From Methanobacterium sp. UBA44 (GTDB lineage Archaea > Methanobacteriota > Methanobacteria > Methanobacteriales > Methanobacteriaceae): a stretch of DNA of 64,000 nucleotides. Where the stretch lies: positions 618,001 to 682,000 of the forward strand of contig DACV01000007.1 of the NCBI GenBank assembly GCA_002494885.1, in the 5' to 3' direction. Both the position numbers and the translations under genes were made by a program. Shown here piece after piece: positions 36,915 through 46,810 of this stretch. Position 1 is the first letter of the stretch; each line of letters starts with the position of its first letter. The notes under the pieces are model-generated. The model made no database searches. It saw only the letters and a list, made by a program, of their open reading frames with translations, and was not told the origin of the DNA.

Positions 36915-37904
36915 CTATTTTTTTGGTTTTCTATCTTTATAATTGCTTTTCAGAATATATGCAAGCCAACGAGTCTCTTCAAAGTATTCAAGATATTGAA
37001 TTAAAATTAAAGTCAAAGGCACAGCCATGAAAACCCCTATTCCACCAAAAATCCAACCCCAAAAGAATACTGATACAAATACCACATAAATGGATAGTTG
37101 AAGCCCTTTTCCAGCCTGTCTTGGAAATATTATATTTTCAGCAATTGTATTAATTATGACAAAAATAATCAAAACAAAAACAGCCCCATAAACCCCATAT
37201 TCAACCCATGCAATTAACATTGGAGGTATCGCAGCAAGAAGAAGACCTATATATGGAATAAAACTTAATGCAACCGTTAAAACTCCCCAAAAGAGCGAAA
37301 AGTCAATGCCCAAAAGAAGCAGAATTATTGCAATGCCTGCACCTGTAAATATATTTAATTTAAGCCTTATTACAAAGTAATCACTGAATGCATTAGCCGT
37401 TTCAAAAATACGACCTAAAAAATCCCTATCATATTCTAAACCTCCCATAATCCTTGATTTTAGCTTTGGAAGCTCATATATTAAAAACAATGTTGCAAGG
37501 AGAATAAAGATTCCATCGGTGAATATATTCGCCACGTTTAAAAGATCAATATTGGTTGCAAGGTTCCTGATCAATGTGTTAGCAATTTCATTATATTCTG
37601 TGTTTACATTAATGACATAACTTGATGTCTGGGCCTGTAACTGGGTTAAAGTAAAAAAGAGAAATACAATAAGTATTAAACCCAGAGCTGTAATTCCAAT
37701 GAGGGTAATTATAAAAGATATTCTGTAGGATAATCCCTTTCCTGTAAGCCACCTTAAAAATGGAGTTATAATTACTGCAAAAAAGATTGAAAGGAATATT
37801 GGACCTATAATAGGTGCAATAAACTTCAATCCTGCAAGGACTACTATTATAACCGTTAAAATTACTGTCTGGCTAAAAAATGAAGATCTTTTTAGTTCAA
37901 TCAT
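36915..37904 (-). CDS. AI-2E family (PerM-like) transporter
   Basis: A 329-residue protein with about eight helices and the family's hallmark C-terminal pair: SFIPYIGLLLAAIPPMLIAW and NTIAENIIFPRQAGKGLQLS. Members export small molecules or ions (AI-2, Na+/H+ antiport have been reported in different members), so the substrate is open. The soluble loop between helices 3 and 4 is short for the family. GTGAG precedes the ATG at 37904. Confidence 0.92.
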   Translation of the reverse strand: MIELKRSSFFSQTVILTVIIVVLAGLKFIAPIIGPIFLSIFFAVIITPFLRWLTGKGLSYRISFIITLIGITALGLILIVFLFFTLTQLQAQTSSYVINVNTEYNEIANTLIRNLATNIDLLNVANIFTDGIFILLATLFLIYELPKLKSRIMGGLEYDRDFLGRIFETANAFSDYFVIRLKLNIFTGAGIAIILLLLGIDFSLFWGVLTVALSFIPYIGLLLAAIPPMLIAWVEYGVYGAVFVLIIFVIINTIAENIIFPRQAGKGLQLSIYVVFVSVFFWGWIFGGIGVFMAVPLTLILIQYLEYFEETRWLAYILKSNYKDRKPKK

Positions 37905-37999
37905 TTTTCTCACTAATTAAAGAATTAATAATATATATGATTTAATTAATAATTAAATTAACTAAAAATAGATAGATGGTTGAATAATATTCAATTAAT

Positions 38000-38647
38000 T
38001 TATTTTAATTTCCCATCTTTAATAGAAAATACATTATCTGTGTATTTAGTAAGATCAACATTGTTTGATACAATTAAAACAGAGTATTTGCCCGATATAT
38101 TTACCATAAGATCCATCATGAGCTCTGTATCATTCGAACCCAATTCTCCAGTTGGTTCATCAGCCAAAATAAGTAAAGGATCATTGACCATTGCCCTTGA
38201 AAGTGCAGCTTTCTGCTCACCTAAAATAGAAATTTCTTGAGGGGATTTGTTGATTTCTGTTAAACCTGTAGTTTTTAGAACTTCCAGAGCCTTATTTTTA
38301 TTGGGCACACTCATTGGAAGCATTACATTTTCAAGGATATTTAAATAATGAAATAAGTTCGCCCTCTGGTATACAATTCCTATTTCCTTCAGCCTAATCC
38401 TGCTTCTATCTGATTTAGATGCATTTGAAACATTTTTACCATTTATAAAAACTTTTCCCTGAGATGGAGTGTCCATTAAGCTTGCTATATTTAATAGAGT
38501 TGATTTTCCAGAGCCTGATGGGCCTAAAATAAGATTCAATGAATTTTTTTCCAAAGAAAAATTGATAGATTCCAATGCATTTGATTCTGTCTTACCTCTG
38601 CCGTAAGTTTTCCACACGTCTTTGAATTCCAGAATAGCAACAGTCAT
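38000..38647 (-). CDS. LolD/MacB-like ABC ATPase with degenerate signature and His switch
   Basis: A 215-residue ATPase subunit. Walker A (GPSGSGKSTLLNIA), Q-loop (IGIVYQRANLFHYLNI) and Walker B (LLILADEPTGELGS) are normal. But the signature, usually LSGGQ, reads ISILGEQKAALSRAM, and the H-loop reads LIVSNNVDL with Asn in place of the catalytic His. ATP hydrolysis is therefore probably weak. The start at 38647 overlaps the permease stop as ATGA. It pairs with the FtsX-type permease upstream. Confidence 0.88.
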   Translation of the reverse strand: MTVAILEFKDVWKTYGRGKTESNALESINFSLEKNSLNLILGPSGSGKSTLLNIASLMDTPSQGKVFINGKNVSNASKSDRSRIRLKEIGIVYQRANLFHYLNILENVMLPMSVPNKNKALEVLKTTGLTEINKSPQEISILGEQKAALSRAMVNDPLLILADEPTGELGSNDTELMMDLMVNISGKYSVLIVSNNVDLTKYTDNVFSIKDGKLK

Positions 38648-39336
38648 ATCCTTAAAGCCTCCACAGGGTCCATTTTGGTATTGTACCACACAGAAAATGC
38701 AGCTATCAATGCACTCAGAGCCGATGTAATAAGTATAGCTCCGAATGGGAGCCATAACGGCATTACAATTGAAAAAAGCCCAATTTTAACCATATTAGAT
38801 AAAATAACTATTCCTACAACTACTAACATCGTGCCTAAAACCGCGCCTAAAAACCCCAGCAAAGCCGCCTCTAAAAGGAGACTTATTATTATCTGAAGCT
38901 CTGTAAACCCCAGAGACTTCAAAAGGCCTATTTCTCTTTTTCGCTCAAGTAAATTAAGATCCATAGCATATGTAATTCCAAAAATGCCCACTAAAAATAC
39001 CATGCTTGCTATTATATCTATAAAAGAAATGATATTTCTCAAAATACTTCTTATACCACTTATAATTTGAGAATTAGAGAGTTCTATACCTAATATTGAA
39101 TTTATATAATCATTTAAAGCACTTATAGCGGTATTAACGCCAATATTACTGGCATTTGCATTTGAAATTGAAGTGCCTGCGGCGGTTTGATTTTCCCCAA
39201 GGAATGTGCTGATCCCTATTCCTGAACCGATAAGAATTAAAAGTACAATCACGCCAAAGGCTATTCTTAAAATTGTTGAAGTATTTCTCCACCAGTTTCT
39301 GCGCATATTCTTGTATGAAAGACTGTAAATACCCAT
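38644..39336 (-). CDS. FtsX-like ABC permease
   Basis: A 230-residue MacB/FtsX-type permease with four hydrophobic helices. The N-terminal helix follows MRRNWWRNTSTIL; the external loop spans about residues 45-95. The conserved cytoplasmic segment ERKREIGLLKSLGFTELQI lies before helix 3, and the C-terminus YNTKMDPVEALRI is the family's coupling tail. The external domain is much smaller than in typical lipoprotein exporters. GGAGTTAATTG precedes the ATG. Together with the next gene it forms one transporter. Confidence 0.9.
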   Translation of the reverse strand: MGIYSLSYKNMRRNWWRNTSTILRIAFGVIVLLILIGSGIGISTFLGENQTAAGTSISNANASNIGVNTAISALNDYINSILGIELSNSQIISGIRSILRNIISFIDIIASMVFLVGIFGITYAMDLNLLERKREIGLLKSLGFTELQIIISLLLEAALLGFLGAVLGTMLVVVGIVILSNMVKIGLFSIVMPLWLPFGAILITSALSALIAAFSVWYNTKMDPVEALRI

Positions 39337-39357
39337 CAATTAACTCCAAAAATCAGT

Positions 39358-40113
39358 TTATTTTTTAATTTCTTCCAGTTCTTTCTCTATTTTATCTAAT
39401 TTCTTTATAACATTTTTCATTGCTTCATTCTGTATTTTGATTTCTTCTTTTCTTTCCTTTCTCAATTCTTCAATAAGAGAAGATGCTATTGCCGCAGTAA
39501 CCCATCCTGTATATACAACACCTACAATTATCGCTATTGCAGATACTAATTTTCCTATTCCTGTAATGGGGACAATGTTTCCATAACCAGTTGTGGACAT
39601 GGATACAATCATGAAAAAAGCTGCATCATCGATATTTGTGACTTCAAAGTTAACTGGAGACTCAACCCAGAAAAAAATCAGGGATCCAAAAATAAATGTA
39701 CCCAGAAGAACGAATGTGGCTACATCCAGCTTTGTTTTTTCAGTAAATCTTATTATGTCTCTTATTTTGAACAAATATTTAAATAAAGCATACATTCTAA
39801 TTAAAAACATTACTACAACAATTAGATTCGCCTCTGGTAATAGTAATAAGATAATGTAAGCTATAGGAACCATTGCAAAAATGTCTGTCCAGTTTTCTGA
39901 CAGATAATGTCTCTTATTTTTAGCTTTATTTATTCTAAATAGAGAATGAAAAATTATTAAGAGAGATACAATTATATCAAATTCAATAAGTCCCAATATA
40001 GATGGTTTTAAACCTAAAGCAAAGTCCAAAGCAATAAAAATTAAAAATACAATATCTGCAAACAGAAAAATAAAAAGGAATGCGTTGAATATTATTTTGA
40101 AATTTCTCTGCAT
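39358..40113 (-). CDS. Voltage-gated-like potassium channel
   Basis: A 251-residue channel subunit with about six helices, as in Kv-type proteins, and the potassium selectivity filter TTGYGN in SMSTTGYGNIVPITGIG near residue 180. Segment four contains only a few positive residues (FLIRMYALFKYLFKIRD), so voltage sensing is uncertain. A C-terminal coiled coil (ELRKERKEEIKIQNEAM) probably helps tetramer assembly. It lies just upstream of the FtsX permease on the same strand. Confidence 0.93.
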   Translation of the reverse strand: MQRNFKIIFNAFLFIFLFADIVFLIFIALDFALGLKPSILGLIEFDIIVSLLIIFHSLFRINKAKNKRHYLSENWTDIFAMVPIAYIILLLLPEANLIVVVMFLIRMYALFKYLFKIRDIIRFTEKTKLDVATFVLLGTFIFGSLIFFWVESPVNFEVTNIDDAAFFMIVSMSTTGYGNIVPITGIGKLVSAIAIIVGVVYTGWVTAAIASSLIEELRKERKEEIKIQNEAMKNVIKKLDKIEKELEEIKK

Positions 40114-40144
40114 ACTATCAACTTTAGCGTTATGAATTTAATTC

Positions 40145-41668
40145 TCAATTTTTTGGTATAAAAATACTTGTTATAAATCCTAAAAGCAGAATTAACGTCA
40201 ATGCATTAAAAGTCTGTCTCATTGCAGAACTAATTGTTGATTCTACAATTTGCGTAGCTTGCGGAACTAGTTCAGGAGGTATCTGTGGCGTTTCTGTCTG
40301 CATTTTTTCCACATAGTTGAATAGACTGCTCTGTATCTCCTGAGTGGTCATATTTCCAGCAAGACCTGATTCTTCTATTCCAGCTGTAAGCCCGCCAAAT
40401 ATTCCAAGTAAAAGTAAAACTCCTATTAAAGCTGTTCCAATGGAATAACCTAAATTTTTAAATGCATTCAAGAAACCTGCAGCATCTGTCTCTTGATCAC
40501 TTCTAGCGGCAGACATGGTGAGATTAGTTAATTGTGAAAGTAAAAGACCTATTCCTGTTCCAAATACGATTGTTCCCGGAACAATATCTCCTATTTGAGT
40601 GTTCACACTGAAAACTCCCCCCAATATGAATGTCCCTGCTGCAGCGACAAGGAATCCAATCATTACAATATATTTCGGCTCTAATTTTGATGATAACTTT
40701 GCACCAAGTAATGAAAAAATTAGAACACTAATTGATGCAGGTAAAAGAGCAACGCCAGTCATAAATGCATCCAGTTTAGTTACTTGCTGCAAAAATATAG
40801 GGATTATGAATAGAAATCCTGCTAAAGGTATTTGCTGTATAACAGAGTTTAAATTACCCAGTCCAAATATACGGTTTTTAAGAAGAGATATGTCTGATAA
40901 TGGCTCTAATCCTTTATTAATTCTCCTCCTCTGCCATAATAAAAAGACTATAAACAGAATAGATCCTGAAATTAATAGTAATGTCACATATCCCCAGTAT
41001 TGAGGCGTTGTTAGTAATAAAATTCCAAGTACAATCAGAACAAGAGAAACTATTGAAAGCAACGCTCCGACAATATCCAGGTCTTTCCATTTTAAGGTTG
41101 GTCGGGATTCAGTTAAATAATGCCTGAAAATCAATATTAAAGCAACAAAGACCAGTTCCATACCAAATACCAGTCTCCATGTAAGAAAAGTGGTAAAAAT
41201 TCCCCCAACTATTGGACCTATCGCCGCCCCAACTGCTGCTATTCCTCCCCAAATACCAAAAGCAGTGACACGGTCTTTACCTTCATAACTGGCACCTACA
41301 ATTGTTGTGGTGGCCGGGAACATCATTGCAGCACCAATACCCTCTAAAACAGCCCATCCAATAAGTAGCATACCTGCATTAATACTTAAAGTAGCTGTAG
41401 TTGTTCCAAAAGCGTAAATGATCAGCCCTAATAGAAAGGTTTTTTTCCTACCGAGAATATCTTGAAGTTTACTACCCAGTAACATAAATGATGCAATTAT
41501 AAGGGCATATAAAGCTATAATTGCCTGAATAATTGATAAAGTTGTATTTAATTCTACAACTAATGTTGATATCGCCACATTCATTGCAGATGAATCTAAA
41601 ACAATGATAAAAATCGCCATACAGGCAACTATCACTACTCCCCACTTATTCTGGTTTTCTTGAGCCAT
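40145..41668 (-). CDS. MFS multidrug exporter, DHA2 type, 14 helices
   Basis: A 507-residue exporter. The start (WGVVIVACMAIFIIVLDSSAMNVAI) with the LDSS/T-x-x-NVA motif is diagnostic for the 14-helix DHA2 group, and the loop SKLQDILGRKKTFLLG and motif C (GPIVGGIFTTFLTWRLVF) are present. A long loop near the C-terminus (about 430-480) is rich in Q, E and P. The ATG at 41668 is preferred over GTG 41677. Substrate unknown. Confidence 0.92.
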   Translation of the reverse strand: MAQENQNKWGVVIVACMAIFIIVLDSSAMNVAISTLVVELNTTLSIIQAIIALYALIIASFMLLGSKLQDILGRKKTFLLGLIIYAFGTTTATLSINAGMLLIGWAVLEGIGAAMMFPATTTIVGASYEGKDRVTAFGIWGGIAAVGAAIGPIVGGIFTTFLTWRLVFGMELVFVALILIFRHYLTESRPTLKWKDLDIVGALLSIVSLVLIVLGILLLTTPQYWGYVTLLLISGSILFIVFLLWQRRRINKGLEPLSDISLLKNRIFGLGNLNSVIQQIPLAGFLFIIPIFLQQVTKLDAFMTGVALLPASISVLIFSLLGAKLSSKLEPKYIVMIGFLVAAAGTFILGGVFSVNTQIGDIVPGTIVFGTGIGLLLSQLTNLTMSAARSDQETDAAGFLNAFKNLGYSIGTALIGVLLLLGIFGGLTAGIEESGLAGNMTTQEIQSSLFNYVEKMQTETPQIPPELVPQATQIVESTISSAMRQTFNALTLILLLGFITSIFIPKN

Positions 41669-41727
41669 AGTATTCACATAATTATTAAATAGGGGCTTTT
41701 TTGGCTTTAATTATTATTCAGGAACTT

Positions 41728-42234
41728 TTAACTCATTAGATCTGATGGTTTAATGAAAAATAGAGATATTCCGTCTATTATTAACCAGATCCCGATCAAT
41801 AGAGCCAGATAATATGGATTCCATGCGTATGCTGCTAATATTATGTATAAAATACCTAAAATAATACCAATACCACCAACACCTTTACCTGCAGTTCCTT
41901 CTTTAGTGAAGAATGACATTATACCTGAAATAATCAAGAAGAACCCGGCGAAGTAGAGCCATATACTTGCTAAGAAGCTGAATGCAAGTATACTGCCAAA
42001 TAAGCCAATTCCACCAACTATGGCAATAAGTCCAAGTATTAAAAATGCGATACTACTTGCTTTACTTTTACCCCATATTCCAAAGCTTTGAGCCAGTAAC
42101 CAGATACCTAAAAATATTATGGCAAACCCTGCAAGTACGCTTGCTGTGAATACACTGAATAAAGGGAATGCAATCACTATAATACCTAAAATTATCGCTA
42201 AAATACCTAATAAAACATTTCTCCCTTCTTCCAT
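41728..42234 (-). CDS. DUF308 (HdeD-like) membrane protein
   Basis: A 168-residue protein with six hydrophobic helices, similar to the one at 35,291 (LGILAIILGIIVIAFPLFS against VFIILGLIILAFPLLG). GGAGATGA stands six bases before the ATG at 42234. Function unknown. The gene lies 60 bases upstream of the DHA2 exporter on the same strand. Confidence 0.87.
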   Translation of the reverse strand: MEEGRNVLLGILAIILGIIVIAFPLFSVFTASVLAGFAIIFLGIWLLAQSFGIWGKSKASSIAFLILGLIAIVGGIGLFGSILAFSFLASIWLYFAGFFLIISGIMSFFTKEGTAGKGVGGIGIILGILYIILAAYAWNPYYLALLIGIWLIIDGISLFFIKPSDLMS

Positions 42235-42388
42235 TTTTTTCATCTCCAAAAAATTTTAAATTTTTTGTTGTTCAGGAAATGATATTATCATTTCCTTCAA
42301 CTCCTTTAAGCTACTCAAAAAAGCCCTTAAATAATTATATTATCAATTGTATGATATATATGTTAGTATAAACCAAACTTGATCTATT

Positions 42389-43000
42389 CTACTGATTTTC
42401 AATCTTCTTTTTTTCTCTTCGATTCTTAAAAATATATATTATAACCCCCAAAACAATGATTACCGTTATTATATCAGTTAATGTCGAAAGATTATTTACA
42501 TAGGTTATATATGCATTTCCAAGCTGCCATCCTGCAATTCCAAGGATTGTTGCCTGTATCATCGCCCCAAAAAAAGTTATAATTAGATATTTCTTAAGAG
42601 GATACTTTATTAAACCGCAGAAAAGATTTATGGCTATACTGGGGAGAATTGGAATACATCGAGCTGCAAAAAGGAACAGGTTATCATAACGGCTTTCATT
42701 AACCTTTTTTTCAACTTTTTGAATATCCTCGATAGTAACTCCCAAATATTTCCCTGCACGTTCAATAAATGGAATTCCTATTTTATATGATAGATAATAG
42801 TAAACCAAAGAGCCAGTAGTTATTCCCAGTGCTGCAGGAATTGCCACATTTATAATTAACCTGCCCATAGCCCCTAAAGTTAAATAATGTCCCTTCATTA
42901 TGAAAAAACTTGAACCTAAAACAACGATACTTGAAGGGATAGGAGCAATTATCTGTTCAAGTATAGAGCCAATAAATACTCCTAATGCCCCATAATTCAT
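42389..43000 (-). CDS. DedA/SNARE-associated family membrane protein
   Basis: A 203-residue protein with about five helices. The pattern of the family is visible: FIGSILEQIIAPIPSSIVVL, a glycine-rich first third, then FLFAARCIPILPSIAINLFCGLIKYPLKKYL with the conserved R and P residues, and a final amphipathic helix. DedA-family proteins flip or carry phospholipids in the best-known cases. GAAGGATTTTTC stands before the ATG. Confidence 0.92.
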   Translation of the reverse strand: MNYGALGVFIGSILEQIIAPIPSSIVVLGSSFFIMKGHYLTLGAMGRLIINVAIPAALGITTGSLVYYYLSYKIGIPFIERAGKYLGVTIEDIQKVEKKVNESRYDNLFLFAARCIPILPSIAINLFCGLIKYPLKKYLIITFFGAMIQATILGIAGWQLGNAYITYVNNLSTLTDIITVIIVLGVIIYIFKNRREKKKIENQ

Positions 43001-43392
43001 GAAAAATCCTTCAACAATGCTTATAAGCGAAACATTAACACCTCAATTATTTTTTTACTCTTAAATATAGCATTCCAATATTTTCTGTCTCTACTAATAT
43101 ATATTTCTATGTAATCCCATAAGTATTTTAAGGCATTTCCAGCATATGCTTGCTCAAAAATAGGAAAAATTAAGTATTAAGTACATTAATTGAGTAAAAT
43201 GCATTATGAAGGATTATTTTATTTATTTGAAGGATCGAAAATTATTTTAATGAAGTTAAATTGTTAATATTCCAAATTACTCCTAAAGACAAATATTAGA
43301 TTCTTTAATAAAAAACAAAGAAGTATAATTATTTAAAATATTAATATTGTAACATAATGGATTGTAAAAGTTGTTGGAAATAGAGAGGTTGA

Positions 43393-43507
43393 GAAAACTT
43401 TATGTTTTCGAACCTTTGGAAATCATAGATTTGCAACCGTGAAAAATTAGAAATTTTTTATATGTCGATCACTTTGTTTTCGGTGACACAAAAATTGGAA
43501 ATTTTTG
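43393..43507. repeat. Array of short consecutive hairpins (shorter, decayed copy)
   Basis: Five inverted repeats follow one another: GAAAAC/GTTTTC (43,393-43,409), TTGGAAATC/GATTTGCAA with one mismatch (43,416-43,436), AAAAAT/ATTTTT (43,442-43,458), a poor TCAC/GTGA pair (about 43,468-43,486), and CAAAAAT/ATTTTTG (43,489-43,507). Loops are three to five bases except in the poor pair. The start (GGTTGAG) and end (TTTTTGAGG) match the array at 55,221-55,405, so both are members of one family. Confidence 0.65.
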
Positions 43508-43523
43508 AGGCGATATACAAAAA

Positions 43524-43577
43524 ATGGGAATTGCAATGATACTTATAATTCTTGGCATAATAATTATGGCTTTTTAA
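43524..43577 (+). pseudogene. 17-codon hydrophobic frame, probable DUF308 start remnant
   Basis: ATG at 43524, after TTTTTGAGG (the end of the hairpin array, 13 bases upstream), opens a 17-residue peptide MGIAMILIILGIIIMAF. It closely matches the first helix of the two DUF308 proteins in this window (for example LGILAIILGIIVIAFPL). It is either a truncated third copy or a real single-helix microprotein. The 900-base gap 43,001-43,905 holds nothing else I can support. Confidence 0.45.
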
Positions 43578-43905
43578 TCATGATAATAACATCAATTTGA
43601 ACGTCTTCTGGACTTTTTTCCAATAAATTACCTTTCATACAAACAAAAAAAATAATATATCAAAAACCTAAATTTAAATTATAATAATCTCTTTAGTTTA
43701 ATTTAAATACTTATTAATTATAATACTAATCATAGGTTGATCGAAACATTTAATAGTATAATAAGCTAATTCTCTTCTGAAAGAGAATATAATTACTTGA
43801 AAAATAAAATAGAAATAGAAGAACAAAATAAAATTGTGATATTAATTTTATATAATATTGATAAGTACATCAACGTTTCTAATAGTGTTTTAGAAGGTGT
43901 TACAT

Positions 43906-45000
43906 TTGGAGAAGATAAAAATAGCAATAATTGGGCTTGGTAACTGTGCAAGTTCCCTGATACAGGGAATTCATTATTATAAAAATAAAAACAGCGAAGA
44001 TGCAATAGGTTTAATGCACTGGGATATTGGTGGGTTTAAACCAGAAGATATAGAAGTTGTCGCTGCTTTTGATATTGATAAAAGAAAAGTAGGAAAAGAT
44101 GTTAGTGAGGCTATTTTTGCAAAACCTAATTGTACAACCGTATTTTGCCCTGAAATAGAAAAAACTGGAGTTAAAGTATCAATGGGTAAAGTTCTTGATG
44201 GTGTTGCACCTCACATGGAAAACTATGATGACAATTACACTTTTTTAATTTCTGATGAGGAAGAATGTGATATTGTAGATGTTATAAAAAAGAGTGGAGC
44301 TGAAATACTCATAAATTACCTTCCCGTAGGCTCACAGAAAGCAGTTGAATTTTATGCACAATGCGCACTTGATGCCGGGGTGGCATTCATAAACAGCATG
44401 CCTGTTTTTATTGTAAGCAATGATGATTGGGCCAGAAAATTTGAAGAAAAGGGAATTCCAATTGTTGGGGACGATATAAAAGCTCAGATCGGCGCCACAA
44501 TTACCCATAGAACACTGGCTAATTTATTCCGCGAACGGGGAGTTAAATTAGAGCGAACATACCAGTTAAACACTGGAGGAAACACTGATTTCCTTAATAT
44601 GCTCAATAGAGATAGACTTGATTCAAAAAAAGAATCAAAAACAGAAGCGGTTCAGTCTGTACTTGCAGAAAGACTTGAGGATTCTGATATCCATATTGGG
44701 CCAAGTGACTACGTTCCATGGCAAAAAGACAATAAATTATGTTTCCTCCGAATGGAAGGAAAAACCTTCGGAGATGTGCCTATGAATATCGAATTAAGGC
44801 TAAGTGTTGAAGATTCACCAAATTCAGGAGGATGCGTAATTGATGCAATAAGATGTTGTAAATTAGCCCTTGAACGAGGAATAGGAGGGCAATTAACTTC
44901 GATTTCAGCGTACACCATGAAACATCCACCAGAGCAAATTAAGGATGAAAAAGCATATGAAATGGTGAATGAATTTATAAAAGGAAAAAGGGAAAGATAG
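43906..45000 (+). CDS. ino1: myo-Inositol-1-phosphate synthase, archaeal type
   Basis: A 364-residue NAD-dependent enzyme converting glucose 6-phosphate to inositol 1-phosphate, the head-group precursor of archaeal inositol lipids. The Rossmann motif IAIIGLGNCASSLIQGI is at the N-terminus; AAFDID follows; the lysine-rich active-site region includes GIPIVGDDIKAQIGATITH, NTGGNTDFLNML and DSKKESKTEAV. I place the start at TTG 43906 because AAGGTG lies seven bases upstream and homologues begin (M)EKIK. The frame also extends to a GTG at 43897. Confidence 0.93.
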   Translation: MEKIKIAIIGLGNCASSLIQGIHYYKNKNSEDAIGLMHWDIGGFKPEDIEVVAAFDIDKRKVGKDVSEAIFAKPNCTTVFCPEIEKTGVKVSMGKVLDGVAPHMENYDDNYTFLISDEEECDIVDVIKKSGAEILINYLPVGSQKAVEFYAQCALDAGVAFINSMPVFIVSNDDWARKFEEKGIPIVGDDIKAQIGATITHRTLANLFRERGVKLERTYQLNTGGNTDFLNMLNRDRLDSKKESKTEAVQSVLAERLEDSDIHIGPSDYVPWQKDNKLCFLRMEGKTFGDVPMNIELRLSVEDSPNSGGCVIDAIRCCKLALERGIGGQLTSISAYTMKHPPEQIKDEKAYEMVNEFIKGKRER

Positions 45001-45066
45001 AGCTTTATAAGACTTATTTTTTTAATTTATATCCTTATTTTCTTTTAGTTAATAGATAGTGATTCA

Positions 45067-46647
45067 ATGAATTTTAACAGATATGGCAGCAAAATTTTAT
45101 TGTTAATTCCAGCAGCAGTAATGTTTTTTATTGCCTTAATCCCAACTTTAAAGTTTCAATGGCCATTAAGCTGGGATATTATCTATCATGTTCAATATGC
45201 TAAAATATATGCTAATTATGGCTTTGTATTGAATAATCCTCTCATATACCCTCCACAGAAGATAGGTTATCCTCCTCTTTTCCACTTTTTACTTGCTTTT
45301 CTGGCTACTGTATTAAAAATTGATTATTTCCAGATTGCAAAATTCTTGCAACCTATTTTTGCAGCTTCAATCGTTTTATCAATATCCTACGTTGCAAAAG
45401 AATTTTATGGAAAAATTGCAGGAATATCAGCAGGTTTTTTGATAATATCCAGCTATTTAATTCATCGAATTATTTTACCAATACCTGAAAATTTTGCTTT
45501 AATATTTTTACCCCTATCAATCTATTTTTATTACAGATCAATTAAGGAAGGCGCTTTAAAGTATGCTTTTATTGCAGGATTGATATTCATAATAACAATT
45601 TCAATACATCTTGCTGCTCCGTTATGCTTATTTTTAACAATAACTGCATTTACATTGCTTGAGTTAGTCTGGAATAGAAATATAAATATTTTAAAAAATT
45701 ATGGGGCGTTTTTTGCTATTCTTATCATCCTATTAATTGCAGCAACCATTGGACTTGCTTTATTAAAACCAGAACTATTCCAGAGCCTTATTCAGCAGGG
45801 ATTAACTACAGTTATGGGCTACAGTACATCATTAGGCTATAATAAATCTATGAGCACATTAGGATATTTTGGATCTCTTGGAGCCATGGTATTGCTATTT
45901 GCAGTTGTAGGGGCCGTATTTGTATTTAAAAAAATGCAGAAAAAACATATATTTATATTTACATGGATCTTAACCATGTTTTTATTGAGCAAAGCTTATT
46001 GGTTCGGTATAAATGTCATATCTTACAGAGTATTGATTTATTTACTTATACCTCTTTCTATATTTGGTGGATTTGGATTGAGCCAGGTTTATTATAAACT
46101 TAAAGATCATAGGACATTTTCTTCAAAAAAATTCAGATCTCTCTTTTTAATAAGCATATTTATATTATGTACCTTTTTTGGGGTTTTAACTGTAGAAAAT
46201 CCCAAAATAGCAAGATTTGGAGCGCAAACTGAATTTGGATATGTTCAAATTGCACCACCCAGTTCTTCAGAGGTTGATGTTGCAGAATGGTTCAATAAAA
46301 ATGGAGACCGAAACAGGTCAATAATTACAAATAACATGTACTCAGGAATGTTTATTTCTTCTAAATCTTTAATGCCACTACATTATGGATTTACTTATCT
46401 GAATAATCAGACACCTCATTCATTTTTTGATTCTCAAAAAATTGGTTATATTGTATTTGACAAAAATTTAACCTTCCATTCACAAGATAAATCTATAAAA
46501 AAGAAATTAGTGAATTCTGAATTCTTTCAGCTTTATTTTTACAGCAATAACATATCCCAAAACATCCCCCTGCTAATTCCAGATTATGCAAAAGTCGTTT
46601 ACGAAAATGATGAGTTTATAGTATGTAAAGTAGAAAACAGTTTATAG
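45067..46647 (+). CDS. Large integral membrane protein, GT-C glycosyltransferase-like
   Basis: A 526-residue protein with about ten helices, then a C-terminal soluble part of 140 residues. The first loop (FQWPLSWDIIYHVQYAKIYANYGF) contains the acidic residue pattern seen in lipid-linked sugar glycosyltransferases of the PMT/ArnT (GT-C) fold, and PPLFHFLLAFLATVL follows. A role in cell-surface glycan or S-layer glycosylation is inferred. It is downstream of ino1 by 66 bases. Confidence 0.75.
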   Translation: MNFNRYGSKILLLIPAAVMFFIALIPTLKFQWPLSWDIIYHVQYAKIYANYGFVLNNPLIYPPQKIGYPPLFHFLLAFLATVLKIDYFQIAKFLQPIFAASIVLSISYVAKEFYGKIAGISAGFLIISSYLIHRIILPIPENFALIFLPLSIYFYYRSIKEGALKYAFIAGLIFIITISIHLAAPLCLFLTITAFTLLELVWNRNINILKNYGAFFAILIILLIAATIGLALLKPELFQSLIQQGLTTVMGYSTSLGYNKSMSTLGYFGSLGAMVLLFAVVGAVFVFKKMQKKHIFIFTWILTMFLLSKAYWFGINVISYRVLIYLLIPLSIFGGFGLSQVYYKLKDHRTFSSKKFRSLFLISIFILCTFFGVLTVENPKIARFGAQTEFGYVQIAPPSSSEVDVAEWFNKNGDRNRSIITNNMYSGMFISSKSLMPLHYGFTYLNNQTPHSFFDSQKIGYIVFDKNLTFHSQDKSIKKKLVNSEFFQLYFYSNNISQNIPLLIPDYAKVVYENDEFIVCKVENSL

Positions 46648-46810
46648 TTTTGATTTTAATATTTTTGTGGCCAGATTTTAAAATTAAATAAAGTATTATC
46701 TATTTTTAATTAATGAAATAACTGCTGTTTTAATTGAGATAATTTATAAGGCAGTTAAGACTAAATATAGTGAGATATTAAATTTCTTGAATCTTATTGT
46801 GAGGGTCATT

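Noticed and set aside
43001..43392. Possible promoter or small RNA between dedA and the hairpin array
   Set aside because: Only low-complexity AT-rich sequence; no conserved structure or open frame could be supported.
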